From contig NC_135182.1 in assembly GCF_041146795.1 (NCBI RefSeq), forward strand, positions 6,217,509-6,281,508: 64,000 nucleotides of DNA, written 5' to 3'. The notes under the pieces are model-generated. The model searched no databases. It saw nothing but the letters and a program-made list of their open reading frames with translations, and was not told where the DNA came from. The position numbers and the translations under genes were made by a program. Shown here one piece after another: positions 1-54,640 of this stretch; position 1 is the stretch's first letter; the number at the start of each line of letters is the position of its first letter. The stretch comes from Maylandia zebra (taxonomy: Eukaryota; Chordata; Actinopteri; Cichliformes; Cichlidae).

Positions 1-655
1 TTGTAAATACTGAATTAAAAAGAAAAAACGTGCACTTAAATTTGCATAATAAAACTGGCCTAGAAAACCTCTCAAATTTGATAAATGTCCCACAGCATAT
101 ACTCTATCATCCTCTATCTCATTCTCAGTTCAGAATAGCTGATGCAGAGGTTTAGTAGAGAGTCATCCCGTAACCTAAATATCTAGGTACAACTGGCAAA
201 TGAGAGACTAAGGCATTTCACAATCCTAGTTACTAAACTTTTGACCTTAACAACCAGCTGGTTCTCAAAGAAATGTGTAAATTTAAATGCCTAATGGCTC
301 TGTCAATAGGAAAAAAATTGCAAGATTGCAAATAGTTACAGTGACTAACTAGTTACCCAGAGGTTGAGTGTGCAAACCCTCAACTGCTGGGTAACGACAT
401 TCAATTGCACAGGAACTGCACAGCTCACATGGTAGGAGGCAACCATTCTCCAACCAACCACAGTCAGACTGAGACAGCTTGGTGAAGGTTTGCAAATAAG
501 TTCCTTCTTATTTACAAATGCAGACAGTTTGACAAACTTCGGCAATCTGTGTCAATCTGCACCAATGAATGTAACTCTTATATGATGCGTCTCTTTTGCA
601 ACATGAGACTTAATTCAACTAGGTACCAACTTGTTGTATTCTGGTTATATTCAAA

Positions 656-1020
656 CTCAAATCACAACAACAGTCGCCTCAAGGCACTTTATATTGTAAG
701 GTAGACCCTACAATAATACATACAGAGAAAGACCCAACAATCATGTGAGTCCCTATGAGGAAGCACTTTGGCAACAGTGGGAAGGAAAAACTCCCTTTTA
801 ACAGGAAGTAACCTCCGGCAGAACCAGGCTCAGGGAGGGGCGGGGCCATCTGCTGCAACCGGTTGGGGTGAGAGAAGGAAGACAGGATAGAAGACATGCT
901 GTGGAAGAGATAACAAGTATGATTCAGCACGGAGAGGTCTATTAACACATAGTGAGTGAGAAAGGTGCCTGAAGAAGAAATACTCAGTGCATCATGAGAA
1001 TCCCCCAGCAGCCTCCACCT
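656..1020 (-). repeat. LINE 3'-end fragment
   Basis: Read on the minus strand, this matches the 3' portion of the copy at 9762-10510. It carries the same landmarks in the same order: the cytosine-rich CCAACCGGTTGCAGCAGATG block, AGGTTACTTCCTGTTAAAAG, TTCCTTCCCACTG, and a final GCCTTGAGGCGAC. It is truncated at its 5' side, as is usual for LINE insertions, and lies in an xpo4 intron. Confidence 0.75.
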
Positions 1021-2767
1021 ATTGCATGTATATAGGTGGAGGCTATACATGGGGTCTTGCTTTCCTGAGCGTCTATGTCATTATGCAGTTAAATCCCCGA
1101 TCTGCAGCAACAACATCGTTATTTGTGGAGGAACTTCAGAATTTCTGTTTCAGATCTATGAGGCAGTAGAAGTAGTTAATCAGAATTGCCAACTTGATCC
1201 AATTCCATTGCAAACAACCCAAAACCTGACTGGTTTCATCCTAACGCATCAAAGTCACAACAACAAACTGGTCTCAGTCTTTAAAGCATCCATTTCAAAG
1301 AAAACAAGATCACAAGTCGACTGCACACTGCGTGCGTGTCTACTCGTGATGAAATAAACCAGATGCATCTGATTTCATTGCATGAGTTATGTTAGTGCGA
1401 GGGTACATAATCACAATTTGATGCTGCTCTCTAAACACTTGGAGGCAAACTGAAACTAAAAACACAAACAGCAAACAACAAATCCATAGTTGGGGGGCCA
1501 AAAACATACGTGCCTCCGCTTGTGTGCGCGACCCTTTGTGCTGCCTTCTTTTCTGCTCTTTCTTTTTCGGTTGGAGTGGCAGGGTGCGCCGTGATCACGA
1601 GGTGCTAAAAATCGACAAAAGTGGAGTGCGTTTATTTTGAAGGAGCAATCAGTGGCGGTTTCTTCCTTTCAATCTCCAGCAGCCCATTTATCCCCAAACC
1701 TCTCTCACTGCTGAAAATTGCATCCACAATTCCCTCCCTCTAAATTGTATTTGTCTGCTCCATCTTTTTCTATCCACCAAGATTACCTCCTTCCATTCCT
1801 GCACCTCCTCTAATTTTCTCCTCGCTCTCTTTCCCATTTCCCTCATTCCTCCTACTGTTTGTATTTTCTTCCCATCTCTTGTTTCTTACCCTCTTCTCTT
1901 CATCCATCATCCCCCTTCCCTGAATCTCACAGCCATAATTGTCCCGAGCTAAAGCGAGAAAACAGATAAGTGCTTTTCTCCAAAAAACCCAAGGGGCCAG
2001 AATGACACTTGGGTGGACTGAGCGTCTTTTCAGCAGCCGAATGGCTTTGACGCGCTGCATAATTATCAAGATGACTTCTGAGATATGTGCTCGTCCTCTC
2101 AGCCAGAATGGAGATCTCAACCTCTGCTCTGGGTGGTCACTAATCATCTGCCTCCAGTATTATCTCATTGGTTTGTAGATTCATTCTAGTAATTGTCAGT
2201 GAACTTACAGACTGACTCAAGCCACTTGCTTTAATGCCTGCCTTTGACTTTTATTTAGTTAACCTGCTACTTCCAATTTATTGCTGTTCAATTTAGACCT
2301 TATTTGCATAGCTTTATAACTATTAACATTACTTTACATTACATTACTTTTGTAATTACTGACCTAAAGAACCATCCGTACTCTCATAAGCTCTGTCCCC
2401 ATTAAGGTCAGATTTGTTATAGTCCACATTCCAGGCAAGTCAAAGTTTAACCAGGAAGTCATTCTGTAAAGTTTAACTGATGTTTATAACACACAGTATA
2501 AACACTAATTTTTAGTTTTACCCTTTCTTTCAAGGTAAGTTTCAGCTACTGTGAAGGACTGCGGAAGTTCTTTGTGATCACCTGGCAGCTTGTGTTTCTT
2601 GCTTCCTCCTTCTATATAAACACGGGGGGAAAAAACAAGAAAAAAGAAACCGTTGACAGGAAAAAGTCCAGAGCTTTTAATTATAAAAATATTCTGGATT
2701 GCTGAGAATTAAAACATTTTTTTAAAAGACCATTTAAAAAGAAATAAATAAAATTTTAAAATACTGG

Positions 2768-3050
2768 CAGCTGCCGGTGCTACTCCCCTCAGCTTCCTAG
2801 TAGATGGACATATGGCATCAATTTGAAAATCCTAGGGGACATCTTTCCTGATGTATTGTGTTCACAAGATTTTAAGAAAACTTGACCTCTGACCTTGAGG
2901 TTGAGGCTAGCGAGATTCGAAGACCTATGGTATTAATTTGAAAATCGTACATCGCCTCCTTCTTGAGTTCTGGGATTCACAAGCTTGCCTGCCTGCCCAC
3001 TGGAGGTGTGGTGACAATACCCCATCAGCCTTTTACAGCTTAGGGGGTAA
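2768..3050 (+). repeat. Degenerate dispersed repeat with two internal copies
   Basis: Two diverged units start near 2808 (ATATGGCATCAATTTGAAAA) and 2928 (CTATGGTATTAATTTGAAAA), each followed by TTGTGTTCACAAG-like or GGATTCACAAG-like sequence. The block ends with ACAATACCCCATCAGCC. The style resembles old dispersed fish repeats, but the family was not identified. Confidence 0.5.
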
Positions 3051-3234
3051 ACAAAAATAAATAAATCAACAATATGTGCAATGTCTCTGATCAACAACTA
3101 AACTTTTTTTGTCTGCATTCACAACAGCTTCTTTTTTTAAACTCACAGCACTGATAAAGAGGGCAAAGGAAGGGAGACTGATAGGCACCCACCCACAGAC
3201 AGAGGGAGACTCCCAAGAGGCCCTCAATAGGATG

Positions 3235-3237
<3 letters not shown>

Positions 3238-3306
<69 letters not shown>
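3238..3306 (+). repeat. (GT)n microsatellite
   Basis: About 34 uninterrupted GT dinucleotides. The valine-cysteine and histidine-threonine open frames across it are artefacts of the repeat. Confidence 0.98.
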
Positions 3307-3309
<3 letters not shown>

Positions 3310-5748
3310 GGTTGGGTTACTGTGGTTGTTAACAGGGGCCCCTAATCCTGGGCTGGGTTCTAATCCTGCCACTGGACTGTGACCCTGATGGCGCGTGTCT
3401 ATAAGACCCCCCCTCGACACACACAGACACACTCTTTAGCCTGTTGCCACTCAGGGACACACGGCAGCTGAGACAGCAGAGTATCCCATTAAAGTGAATA
3501 AACACACCCAAACACACCTCAGATCCAAACAGAGGGTATGCACAAACATCTAGTGCACAAGCTCAAACTGTCAAACTGACATAATCCCGCAGAGACGGAC
3601 GTGTGTTAGCAACACACATGAAAATGGAGACAACACAAGAAGGATGATGGTGCAACATACGCACACAGACACGCACACACCGGCAGCTGACATCTCCACA
3701 GCAGCCTTACAATAACAAACAGTTGAGCTACTAGAAATACCGCAGCGAGAGATGAAACGGGAGGTCTGACAACTGAAACCGCCGCAAAAAGCCTCCCGCA
3801 GATTCCAGCAGCAAAGAGAAGCTACGGAAAAACGACAAATATTTTTATTCGAGCCAAACGGCCGCGATCAGCCAATCAAGTCCTTGATTAGGCTGCTGTA
3901 ATTTGTACAACAAACTGTGATTACATCCACTGCTTAGCGCCAATTACAGTTAATGGTGATTTCTTTGTGATCAAAGTTGTGACAATCAGAGGGAAAACTT
4001 TCTGCTGTGTAGAGAGAAAAGAAGAAGGAAAAAAAAGACTGAGACTGTCAAAGAGTGGTAATTATCAGGCAATGCAAATGAGGGCTTATGAACAAAACAT
4101 GAGTGTTTCACCAGTTCAACAGCAACAAAGCTCTCCAGACACAGCAGAGGAAAATGACAGGATTGTAGTCGCAGCTGAGAAAGAATAACTCAGACCTCTG
4201 GCCAACAGGATATGCAGACATATAACCAATGAAATATCGCATTCAGAATAATTCACAAATAAATAAATTATGACATTTCATTTTTCACATCTTAACGTGA
4301 ATCATTGAACAACAACAACAACAACAACTCAAACTCAACTATATGGTAGTAGTTCTGGCATTGTGGACAAATGCTAAATCCTGATTTTTTATTTTTTTTT
4401 TAAAAAGCCCCAAATTTTCAACTGATGGAAGCATAAAGTGCAGATGACTTGACATGAATACAAAAAAAAAGAAAAAAGCATACCATTATTAGGAGGGAGG
4501 GTCCCTTTGGTGGTCACGTTCCCTTAAGATTTTTTCATGTTCACTGGATTGAATCAAATAATTTCTGCAGATTTTTCAGTTTCTTCCTCAAAACTCGTAA
4601 ACTGGATTCAAATCTAGAATATGGGGAATTCTCCTGATATAGTTAAGCTTTTGAAACCAGTGAGAGACACGATGCTGTAAAATGTTGGAAGTAGCCGCAC
4701 ACTGTAAAGAATAACACCCAAGATAAGCTGTGGCACCACAACAACACTGATCTGTATTATATGCCCTAAAATATAGAGAGAGGGATCAGCCGGAGTCCAG
4801 ATCACTGATGCAGATGTTAATTCTACCGTCTGTAACCTAAGCAGAAATCAACAGTCACCCATCCAGGGTTTCCCAGTTAGCCACCTCGAGGCTTGATGTG
4901 TGACCACAATTGTAAAAACTAAACAATCGAAGCCTGTCAGCTCTCGGCAGTATGTCTGCAAAAGAGCCCACAGCTTCAGTAGCGTTTAGTAGAGATGTAG
5001 AAGACAGGTGGAAGATAAAAGGAAGGAGCCACATATGGCAGCAGGCAACTGAAAGGCTGTACAGTGAAGCAGTATCTGGTAACTGGCTGCCAGTGAGCAT
5101 AGATGGATGCTGGAAGGAAGAAGAGCTGACCAGTTTGTTCCAATCCTCTCATCCGCACTGTGTGCTCAGCCAGCGTGGGCCGTCTCTTAAAACACACGGA
5201 ACAAAAATACACATTTACTTCACCGGGCGGTCCTCTGGACAGTAACACAATAACACGACCCCACGGCAAAGCACTCATAAATCTACTTAATGGTGCATTC
5301 AATAAACCCACAAAGCTAGTGCAAACTTAAGATGTGCCAAACGAGGCGGTCAAATGAAATCCTTCTGCCCCACATGAAAAGACGAGTTCTCTCTCTTTGC
5401 TTATAATAAATAAACCGCCTGTCAGGAGAGGAAAGGAGGAGACAAGAACAACACAATAAAGAGACAAAATGACTTTGTTTTGGATGAAAACTTTGGGGAA
5501 AAGAAGTCTTCTGGTGTAGTGGTGATTCTGGTGGAGGCAACCATTGCTATACAAGTTTCATCAGAAGCTACTGTAACAACTTCATGCATGCGAAAGTGTG
5601 CAGAGGAACTCATGATACTTCACATCAGGGTTTAAGGTTCAAATTCAGCATCAAACACTTCAAAATAAATTAAAATAAAATACAACTTTGAGAAGCTGGT
5701 AGAGCTCTGAGAAGAAAAACAGAGATCCAGCATGGACGGGATACTCAC

Positions 5749-30039
<24,291 letters not shown>

Positions 30040-30200
30040 CGTCGTCCCTCTCCAATGACGCGCCATGCGCTCTGCATTGTGGGATTACTGCGCTGGTTAC
30101 CCGTCGCGTGCACACGGCGGGTTGTGTAACCACAACAAGTTTGTGGTTGCCAGTGTGACGGCTCGTGCAGCCAGCAACATATTCAGTTATTATTATCATC
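30040..30200 (-). promoter_or_regulatory. xpo4: Probable xpo4 promoter / 5' UTR
   Basis: A locally GC- and CpG-rich stretch lies directly upstream of the ATG. On the minus strand it has TCCCACAATGC (30084-30074), one mismatch from the TCCCAGAATGC core bound by ZNF143/THAP11, and an ATTGG (inverted CCAAT) at 30056-30052. The transcription start cannot be fixed from sequence alone. Confidence 0.55.
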
Positions 30201-32745
30201 ATCATTATTATTGGTGTTGTTGTTGTTGGGAATGGATTAGAAGTAGATACATCCACAATCGACCTGAAAATGAATGTTATTCTTGGATATTTTTTTTTTA
30301 ATTTAAATCAACATTTGTTTAAACGTACACACGTATACTTATAAGTTACTAATAAGTTTTTTGTTCTTTACTATTGCAATAACGGTTGCATTTCTGTCAT
30401 ATTTCTTGAGATCAAATTCGCCCATATGTGGCCATGAAGCTAAATACTCCTGTTCTTTGTAACAACAAACTGTAATCAGTATGGAACTTCTGTGTCATGT
30501 TCCTTTTATAAAGTAATTCACGAGAATCCAAGCTGGTTAATTTAATTTATACATATATTTTACACACAGGGACAGTGAAAGAATTTACAAATTCTCAGTT
30601 CATACATAAATGTAAAAAAAGAGAGAGCTGTCCAAATGACATCATCTATAATACTGTGTAGACATGTTTTAACATTAGCACAGGGGAACTCGGGGGAGGG
30701 GAAAAAAGGAGAAAAGATACAAAAAAATATGTATATCTGTATAAATATAAATTCAAGAGTAACAGAATTTTATCACACATTAAAGACAAGCAAAGACTTT
30801 GTAGAGTAAAAACACAAAATGTAAAGGATACATGAGTAAGTCTTGAGAAGAAATCAGAACAGAGGACATAAAGTCAGTCAAAGATTGTCAGTCACTACTC
30901 TCAAACCTTAAAAACAAAACATATCCAAGAAACACCTCACACACTCAGCAGAGAGCCATGGCTGTAATTATAAAGCTTTTTTTGTTTTGTTTTATCTTTT
31001 TTGTTAAAGGAGCAGTTCATCCTGGTCAGTGTGGATTGGCAATCCAGTCAATGATATTTAGAGAAGTGTTAGATGTCTGGACCAGCTGAGAGAGAACAAA
31101 ATGAATGGGGAAACAGCAACAGAGCAGTGAGGCGATGCATCACCACATCATCTGTGATGGATCCCATTTTATCAGCTCGCAGACAAAACTTTGGCTGTGT
31201 TTACACACACAATGCTGCTACTCTACCTTAAACCACCACTGGACACAGTCATAACAAATAGCTAAACTATGTTTTGAAATCTGATGTGAAATTTGAACTT
31301 TGAACTATCCACTTCGGTCTGGAGAAAGAAAAACAAAAAAAAACAACAACCAAGGAGCAGCTTCCGAAGTTTAAACAACACCTGAGATGTAACACTGTAC
31401 AGTGGTGAAAACCCTGTTTCCCTTTCCTAAAACAATGCATAGCAACTAAAAAAGTTGCAAAAAAATAATAACTGAAAAAAAGCTATCTGAATGCTGTGTA
31501 TTGACCATTACTGTAATATTCTTAACATGTCAAAACTGTGCGTATGATCATGTTGTAAATAACTTTGTAATTGTCATCTTTGTATGTTTTTTTTAAATCA
31601 TGGTTAAAGACGGTCTTGACCCATCCGTGCACTCCAATTTAAAATTTGATTCATTAAAAAAAATTAATAAATAAAATCTACAATAAACAAAGCTCTAGAT
31701 TAGCAAAACAGCATTACTGCTATTTTTAAAAAAAATTTAATAATATTGCAGTAATATTGCACTGTTGATTGTTGACTTTTAGTTGAAAATCTGATCTGCT
31801 CATTCTAAATTAAAGAGTGACTGTCGTGTGTAAGCACAGCAAGCGCTGATGTGAAATAGAGCACGCTCTGTTGCCTTCCCCCAATCAAGAATAACAACAG
31901 GTATAAGAAGTCTCTGAAAATTATGACCAAAGTAAGAAGGCAGTCGTTTAACATTGTGTTGCTCGTGTTAGTTAAGGCACGTTTACAGGGGAAAAATGCA
32001 AAACAACAAAAATCAACTGTAACAAATCTTATCCACACAGAATCGCTCGAAAGCTGTGACCTCTTCAGCGTCCCCAGTCATCGAGAGAAATTTAGAATAC
32101 TCCTGGAAAGTTTGGGATTAATTTACCAAACAGTTCAATTCGGCAGAATTGCTGGCTGATTGTCTGTAAGCAAGAATGTACTGGATGTTAGCGTCATCTG
32201 ATGAGCAGCAGTCCAACACACAACATGGCACTGGTCTGTAGTAAAAAGTACAGAGTTATACACACAAACACTTGAACTTGTGGTCATTTTGGATAAATAA
32301 AAGAACGTGTACCAAAACACTAACTCTTTGTTGAAGTTGTAAATAGAGAAAGCTATTCATATTCATATTCTTTTTTTCCTCTGAATTTCCCGAAGCCAAC
32401 TTTCCTCCCTGCTCTTCATCTCCTAACTCGATTCCATCTCTCTCTCTGAAACAGAAACACTTCTGACTCCTCTCCTCTACACTCAGGGCCAGCCTGGCTG
32501 CAGCAGGAGAAGAGCCTACCTTCGAATCATCCACACCCCCACGCTCGTCGTCGAGTGGCGTCACGCACTCTGATATTCAGTTAGAAAGGCACTCAGCTCG
32601 TTACTTTCAAACCCCAGACACACTTAAGTCGACACTTCTTTCACCACAACCACAAAAAAAAAAAAAAACATGTAATAACAATTATAATAATAATGTAAAT
32701 AATATTAAACACAATAATAAGCAGCATGATGTAACTGAAAAGAGA

Positions 32746-32778
<33 letters not shown>

Positions 32779-34179
32779 AACCAATATATTTGTACATTTC
32801 AGAACTAAATTTTTAAAAGGATAGTAAGTGTTTAGAAAACTATATATAATGTTTTTTTGTATTGCACATAGTCATACTATCACATGTTTGGCTGTTGTAA
32901 GGACATGTTGCTTTGTTTTGTTGTTTTTCTTTCATGATATCCTCCAGATCACAGGAGATTGGTTAAGTTACAATTTACAAAGTTACAACTGTCAGACTGA
33001 TCTTTGCTAAATAGCTGTACAAGTGTGCATCTTGGTGAATATGTGTGTGTATTTGGAGCTTTGATTCTCAGTCCAACCCAACTAACTAAGCCTAATCTGA
33101 CCCAACGGATCCTGTATAGATTAGGGGGGTTCTCTTAATTCTCTTGAAGACTGAGAAAATATGTGAAGTGCTAGCAACCTGCCCCACAGTAAACAGATAG
33201 TATAATTTCAATACAAGAGCTTCTTTCATCTGATCTAACTCAAGAGAAGAATTTACTGCAAACTAAACCTGGCTTGACTTTTAGAGCCCAATTTAGAGCC
33301 AAGTTAGGACAGAAACTCTGTGATTGGAAGCATTTTAACAACACAAGAATATTTCTAACAGAAAACTGAGTTAAAAAGCATCAGGCTCCAAAACATTACA
33401 CTGAGCTGAAGTTGGCACAAAATGAGGCAGGTGTGGATATATAAGATTCTGAAAACTGCTGCAAAAAAAAAAAAAAAAGGAGACATTTTTCTCTCACACC
33501 ACAAGAATGAAACTCTTTTTTTTGTGGCTGAATGTGTGTCAAAGGACTCTGGAAGAATTTCTTTGTCCACCTAGTGTGAGCCAACCTCTTGAAACCTCAA
33601 TATAGACACTGAAATCAACCTGAAATCCAACATCCCTACACTACTGAGCTGTGTGTGCGTGTCTTTGTAGCTTATTTTGCAGCAGCTGTGAAAACAGGCG
33701 CAATCAACAAGTAAACTGGTTCCACTCTTCACATTGCTGTGTCAAATATTTGAGTGTAAAGCAGCTCAGTTAGAACAGGAAGTAGATCCTGTGTCTGAAG
33801 GTCACTGTGGAGGTGTTTTAATTGTCCGTAAGACCAAAGGTGGAAGGAATGGGACAAGAGGCTCCTGGAAGAACCAGAATCTCCTTTCGACCAGTACAGT
33901 GTCTGAGTCCTGCTCTCCTGACCACCTACGCTTCACCCTCGATGTGGGTGCTCACACCTGCCGTTTCTTGGTCCCAGATGAGGGGGATGTTTTGTATATA
34001 TGCATTCCACAAGGGGGCAGTGTTCATCTACCCTGTTCTTGCAGTTCAACAATCACAGAGACACATGCACACCTCTACATATACATGAGAAGAGAAGTGA
34101 TAGGTGGGAGGGTCATGAGCTGAATGACAAGGGCAGGTAAGAGACACGAGCCACTCAGGAAGACTGTCAGCATGCAGCT
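30201..34179 (-). other. lats2 3' UTR and lats2-xpo4 spacer
   Basis: No coding exon is supported. The right part is presumably the lats2 3' UTR; a minus-strand ATTAAA at about 30538-30543 is one possible distal poly(A) signal, so the UTR could be up to about 3.6 kb. AT-rich sequence, a (TA)n run (about 32748-32770) and an A-run near 32647-32660 are present. Plus-strand frames at 33734-34123 and 32828-33010 lack support. Confidence 0.5.
32748..32771. repeat. (TA)n microsatellite
   Basis: Perfect TA repeat in the lats2 3' UTR/spacer region. Confidence 0.9.
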
Positions 34180-51679
<17,500 letters not shown>

Positions 51680-52643
51680 GGCCACAGTGCCCAGGGCAGG
51701 CACCTACTCTAAAAAGGGAAACACGCACACAGAACCACACACAAGAACACACTCACACACAAACTGGCACTCACTGCCCTACAACCCTACGAAAGATTCC
51801 CTTTAAGCTTGCTGACCTAAATAGATAAAAAGCCTCCAAGAGCACAGATTGGAGGCACAGGTTTTATGATCCCTACTCTATGTCCCTAATTTTTTTCTAT
51901 CTCGCTTTCTGCTTTTGATTCCTGCTCCCGCTGCGGTGGATGAAGGTGAGGCAGGAATACTATAGGCATTACATGGTGTGATTTTCAAGGCTCAGGTTCC
52001 AGCTTATTCCAGGAAATGCAGCTGGTCACAAGGGCATCGTGGAGCCAAACGATGATGATGCCAATCTGCGCCTGTGGGTGAAGAAATGAAGTTAGAGCAT
52101 GAAGACTGGGCTTCCATATCCCATTCAATTTTATCTAGATTTTCTAAAAATCAAAGCACATACAGTAAAAAACTGTTAACAACTTTAGAAATGTGAGATC
52201 ACAAGATACCACACAAAAGTAAGCTGTTCGGCACCAATATAAAGTGAAGTAATCCTTGTGGAGCCAGTTAGACCTTTTGGAGGTCAAATTGACTACCAGC
52301 ACTGCATATGTACTCTCACATACTTTTATGCATAATCCAGGAATGCTAGAGGTTAAAAAACACCACCTGCCCCCCACCCCATCAATGCATAGCTATGATT
52401 GAACAATTCAGCTCCTGTCAACGCTGATACTTGGTCATCGGTAAACACCCATCTGAGAACATGGGGTCAACACAAATGTCCGACCCTCCCTGCATCAGCG
52501 CCTCTGCCTTTTATGCTCCTCTGTGATCTTACATATGACACTGTCTGACAATCTTATCTAGAAGACCATGCTCCGCAAGAAGGTTACTCCGCCAGTGCAG
52601 ATGGGCTTTCTGTCCAGAGCCTCAACTTTACAAGCTTCTCATC

Positions 52644-53344
52644 TAGGGCTGTGCGATATGACCAAAATCTCATATCCTGATATAAGAATTTTATCGTCCG
52701 ATAACGATATAAATCACAAAAATGTAACATTTTCTGTAAATTCTGTGAATCTCGGGCAGCTCGACTTGCGTGAAGTGTTTCCAGCTGCGCGTCATGTACC
52801 TGGAGTCGAGTGTTTTAACCGATGCATGAAACTATACATTTTTAAACATACGTTGTAACGGCCGCCGTTTTCTTTGTGAGTATTTATTACACGGCGTGCT
52901 GCGGGGAAAAGCCTGTTCCAACGTTTGAGTCTAAGGTCTATTTTTTAGCACCTGGTGGCTTTTTTACTTCTCATCCGTAAATAATCTGCTCTTTCACATG
53001 ATTCAGTTTATTTTGAAAAGTCTCAACAGGATCTTGAGCTTTATTGTGAAAGGTTTATGTGGAACATAAACAAGCAGACACGCGATGGTTTTACCGTCGT
53101 TGTTGCTAACGACAAAGCATAAAAACAGGCGCTTGTCCGTCCGTAGTGTGGTTATATTAAATATAAGAGAAAGAGAGAACTTTAAGAAATTAATATAGCC
53201 ACTACAGTGACCATCAAAATGATGAAAAAATATTGCTGTAAACAGTTTATTTTGCGACACCACGAAACAAACGATAGCGTAAAATGAAATGATAGACGTT
53301 TTTATATCGTCATCCGATATATATCGTTATATCGAACAGCCCTA
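52644..53344. mobile_element. Non-autonomous hAT element with 8-bp target duplication (element 2)
   Basis: The ends TAGGGCTGTGCGATAT and ATATCGAACAGCCCTA form a 16-bp inverted pair with one mismatch, extending inward through ATATCG/CGATAT-rich sequence. Direct 8-bp repeats TTCTCATC flank it at 52636-52643 and 53345-53352. At 701 bp without a transposase frame it is a MITE-sized deletion derivative of a hAT family, different in sequence from element 1. Confidence 0.93.
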
Positions 53345-54484
53345 TTCTCATCTAATCACAAATACTGTACAATAGCACAGCAGACCTGACTTGAATCATA
53401 TTAAAGAGGTCAAGACCATTTGGCAATACTAGATTTGATTAATATGATACTTATGTCTCACATTAGTCAATTTATGAACCATATCAGTTGAGTTAAGAGC
53501 TTATATATCAAATCAAACCGTTAAAAGTTAACGAACTTGAATGTGTTTGCCTCGGTCTTTCTTTTCTGTTGGTTCCACGTGAGTAAATCTCGCCTTACTT
53601 GGCATAGCATTACCTCTGCAGAGGAGAGACCCTGAAGCTGACAGGCAGCCGGGTTTCCTGTCTAACTGAGAAGCTCACAGGCTTCAAATAGTTTTAGAGA
53701 AGCAATGCCAGGTCTCCAGATACCAATCTCACCAGCACTGAAAAACTGCTAGATACAATCCTCTTCTGGCAGGTTTCGACATGGCTGTGGTTTTCAACTC
53801 ATGTCTGCAATTCCAACCATTTTGTGAAGCAAACATCTTTCAATTGATTGGGTTCTATTTCAAAAAGTCTTCTCGGCAGGTATTGAATTACACCTGACAA
53901 TTATCCTGAAAAGGAAAAATTACTTATGGGCAATTTTCCTCTTTGCCTAAATAAAATAGTTATTTTGTCAATGAGAACATTTTCTGTACTTGATCTACAC
54001 AGACCTGAAGAGAAGCTGCAAACAACCTTCCTGTCTATGTGCATAAACAACGAATGAGTTATGTTCACCACATGCTTACGTATTAACAAATACCTAAGGG
54101 CTTTCATTAAATAACGTACAGCATGATGGATTGAGAGGGGGAAAAAGCGACTTTCTGCAGCAGTCTGACCAAGACCAGTGATTATTTCTCCTGCCACAGA
54201 CCAAGGAGATCAGCAGGTCATCGTACTATTACAGTCAACAGACACGGACACAGAGCCGAACGTGTCACTGTTGGTGAGTTATTATGAGCTCGTAACAACA
54301 TTACATCACGAGAAGAGCTGCTGTTTGTGTGCTTTCTAAATGTGAATCATTATGCTAGCCGCACAACTACTTCAAATTCAAATTTAACAAAAAAAAAAAA
54401 AGGGCGACAAAATTGCTTTTTATTCTAACGGACAAATCAGAGACGTCACAATTCTACCCTCAAATTTAAGCTCAGACTAAATGA

Positions 54485-54640
54485 TGTCAAATGGTAAATG
54501 GCCTGTATTTGTATAGCTCTTTTACTAGTCCCCCCTAGGGACCCCAAAGCGCTTTACACACCCAGTCATCCACCCATTCACACACACATTCACACACTGG
54601 TGGAGGCAGCTACAGTTGTAGCCACAGCTGCCCTCAATAT
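54485..54640 (+). repeat. Common dispersed fish repeat
   Basis: AAATGGTAAATGGCCTGTAT, CAAAGCGCTTTACACACCC, CACACATTCACACACTGGTG and GTAGCCACAGCTGCCCT occur in the order typical of a very abundant teleost repeat. The element is truncated on the right. Confidence 0.65.

Larger units (their letters stand above)
1..5748 (-). other. xpo4: xpo4 intron after visible exon 7 (partial)
   Basis: No convincing exon was found here. The stretch holds a LINE 3'-end fragment (656-1020), a degenerate repeat with two internal copies (2768-3050), a GT microsatellite (3238-3306) and otherwise unremarkable AT-rich sequence. The short open frames present lack splice signals in the right phase or similarity I could recognise. 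Confidence 0.7.

Noticed and set aside
3109..3345. Cys-Val and His-Thr repeat frames
   Set aside because: They are read-through of the GT microsatellite.
33734..34123. 129-codon plus-strand frame downstream of lats2
   Set aside because: No recognisable domain and it lies in the probable 3' UTR.
52021..52070. Possible extra 5' UTR exon of lats2 (minus-strand acceptor CACCCACAG)
   Set aside because: A fair acceptor is present but no matching donor follows within a reasonable distance.
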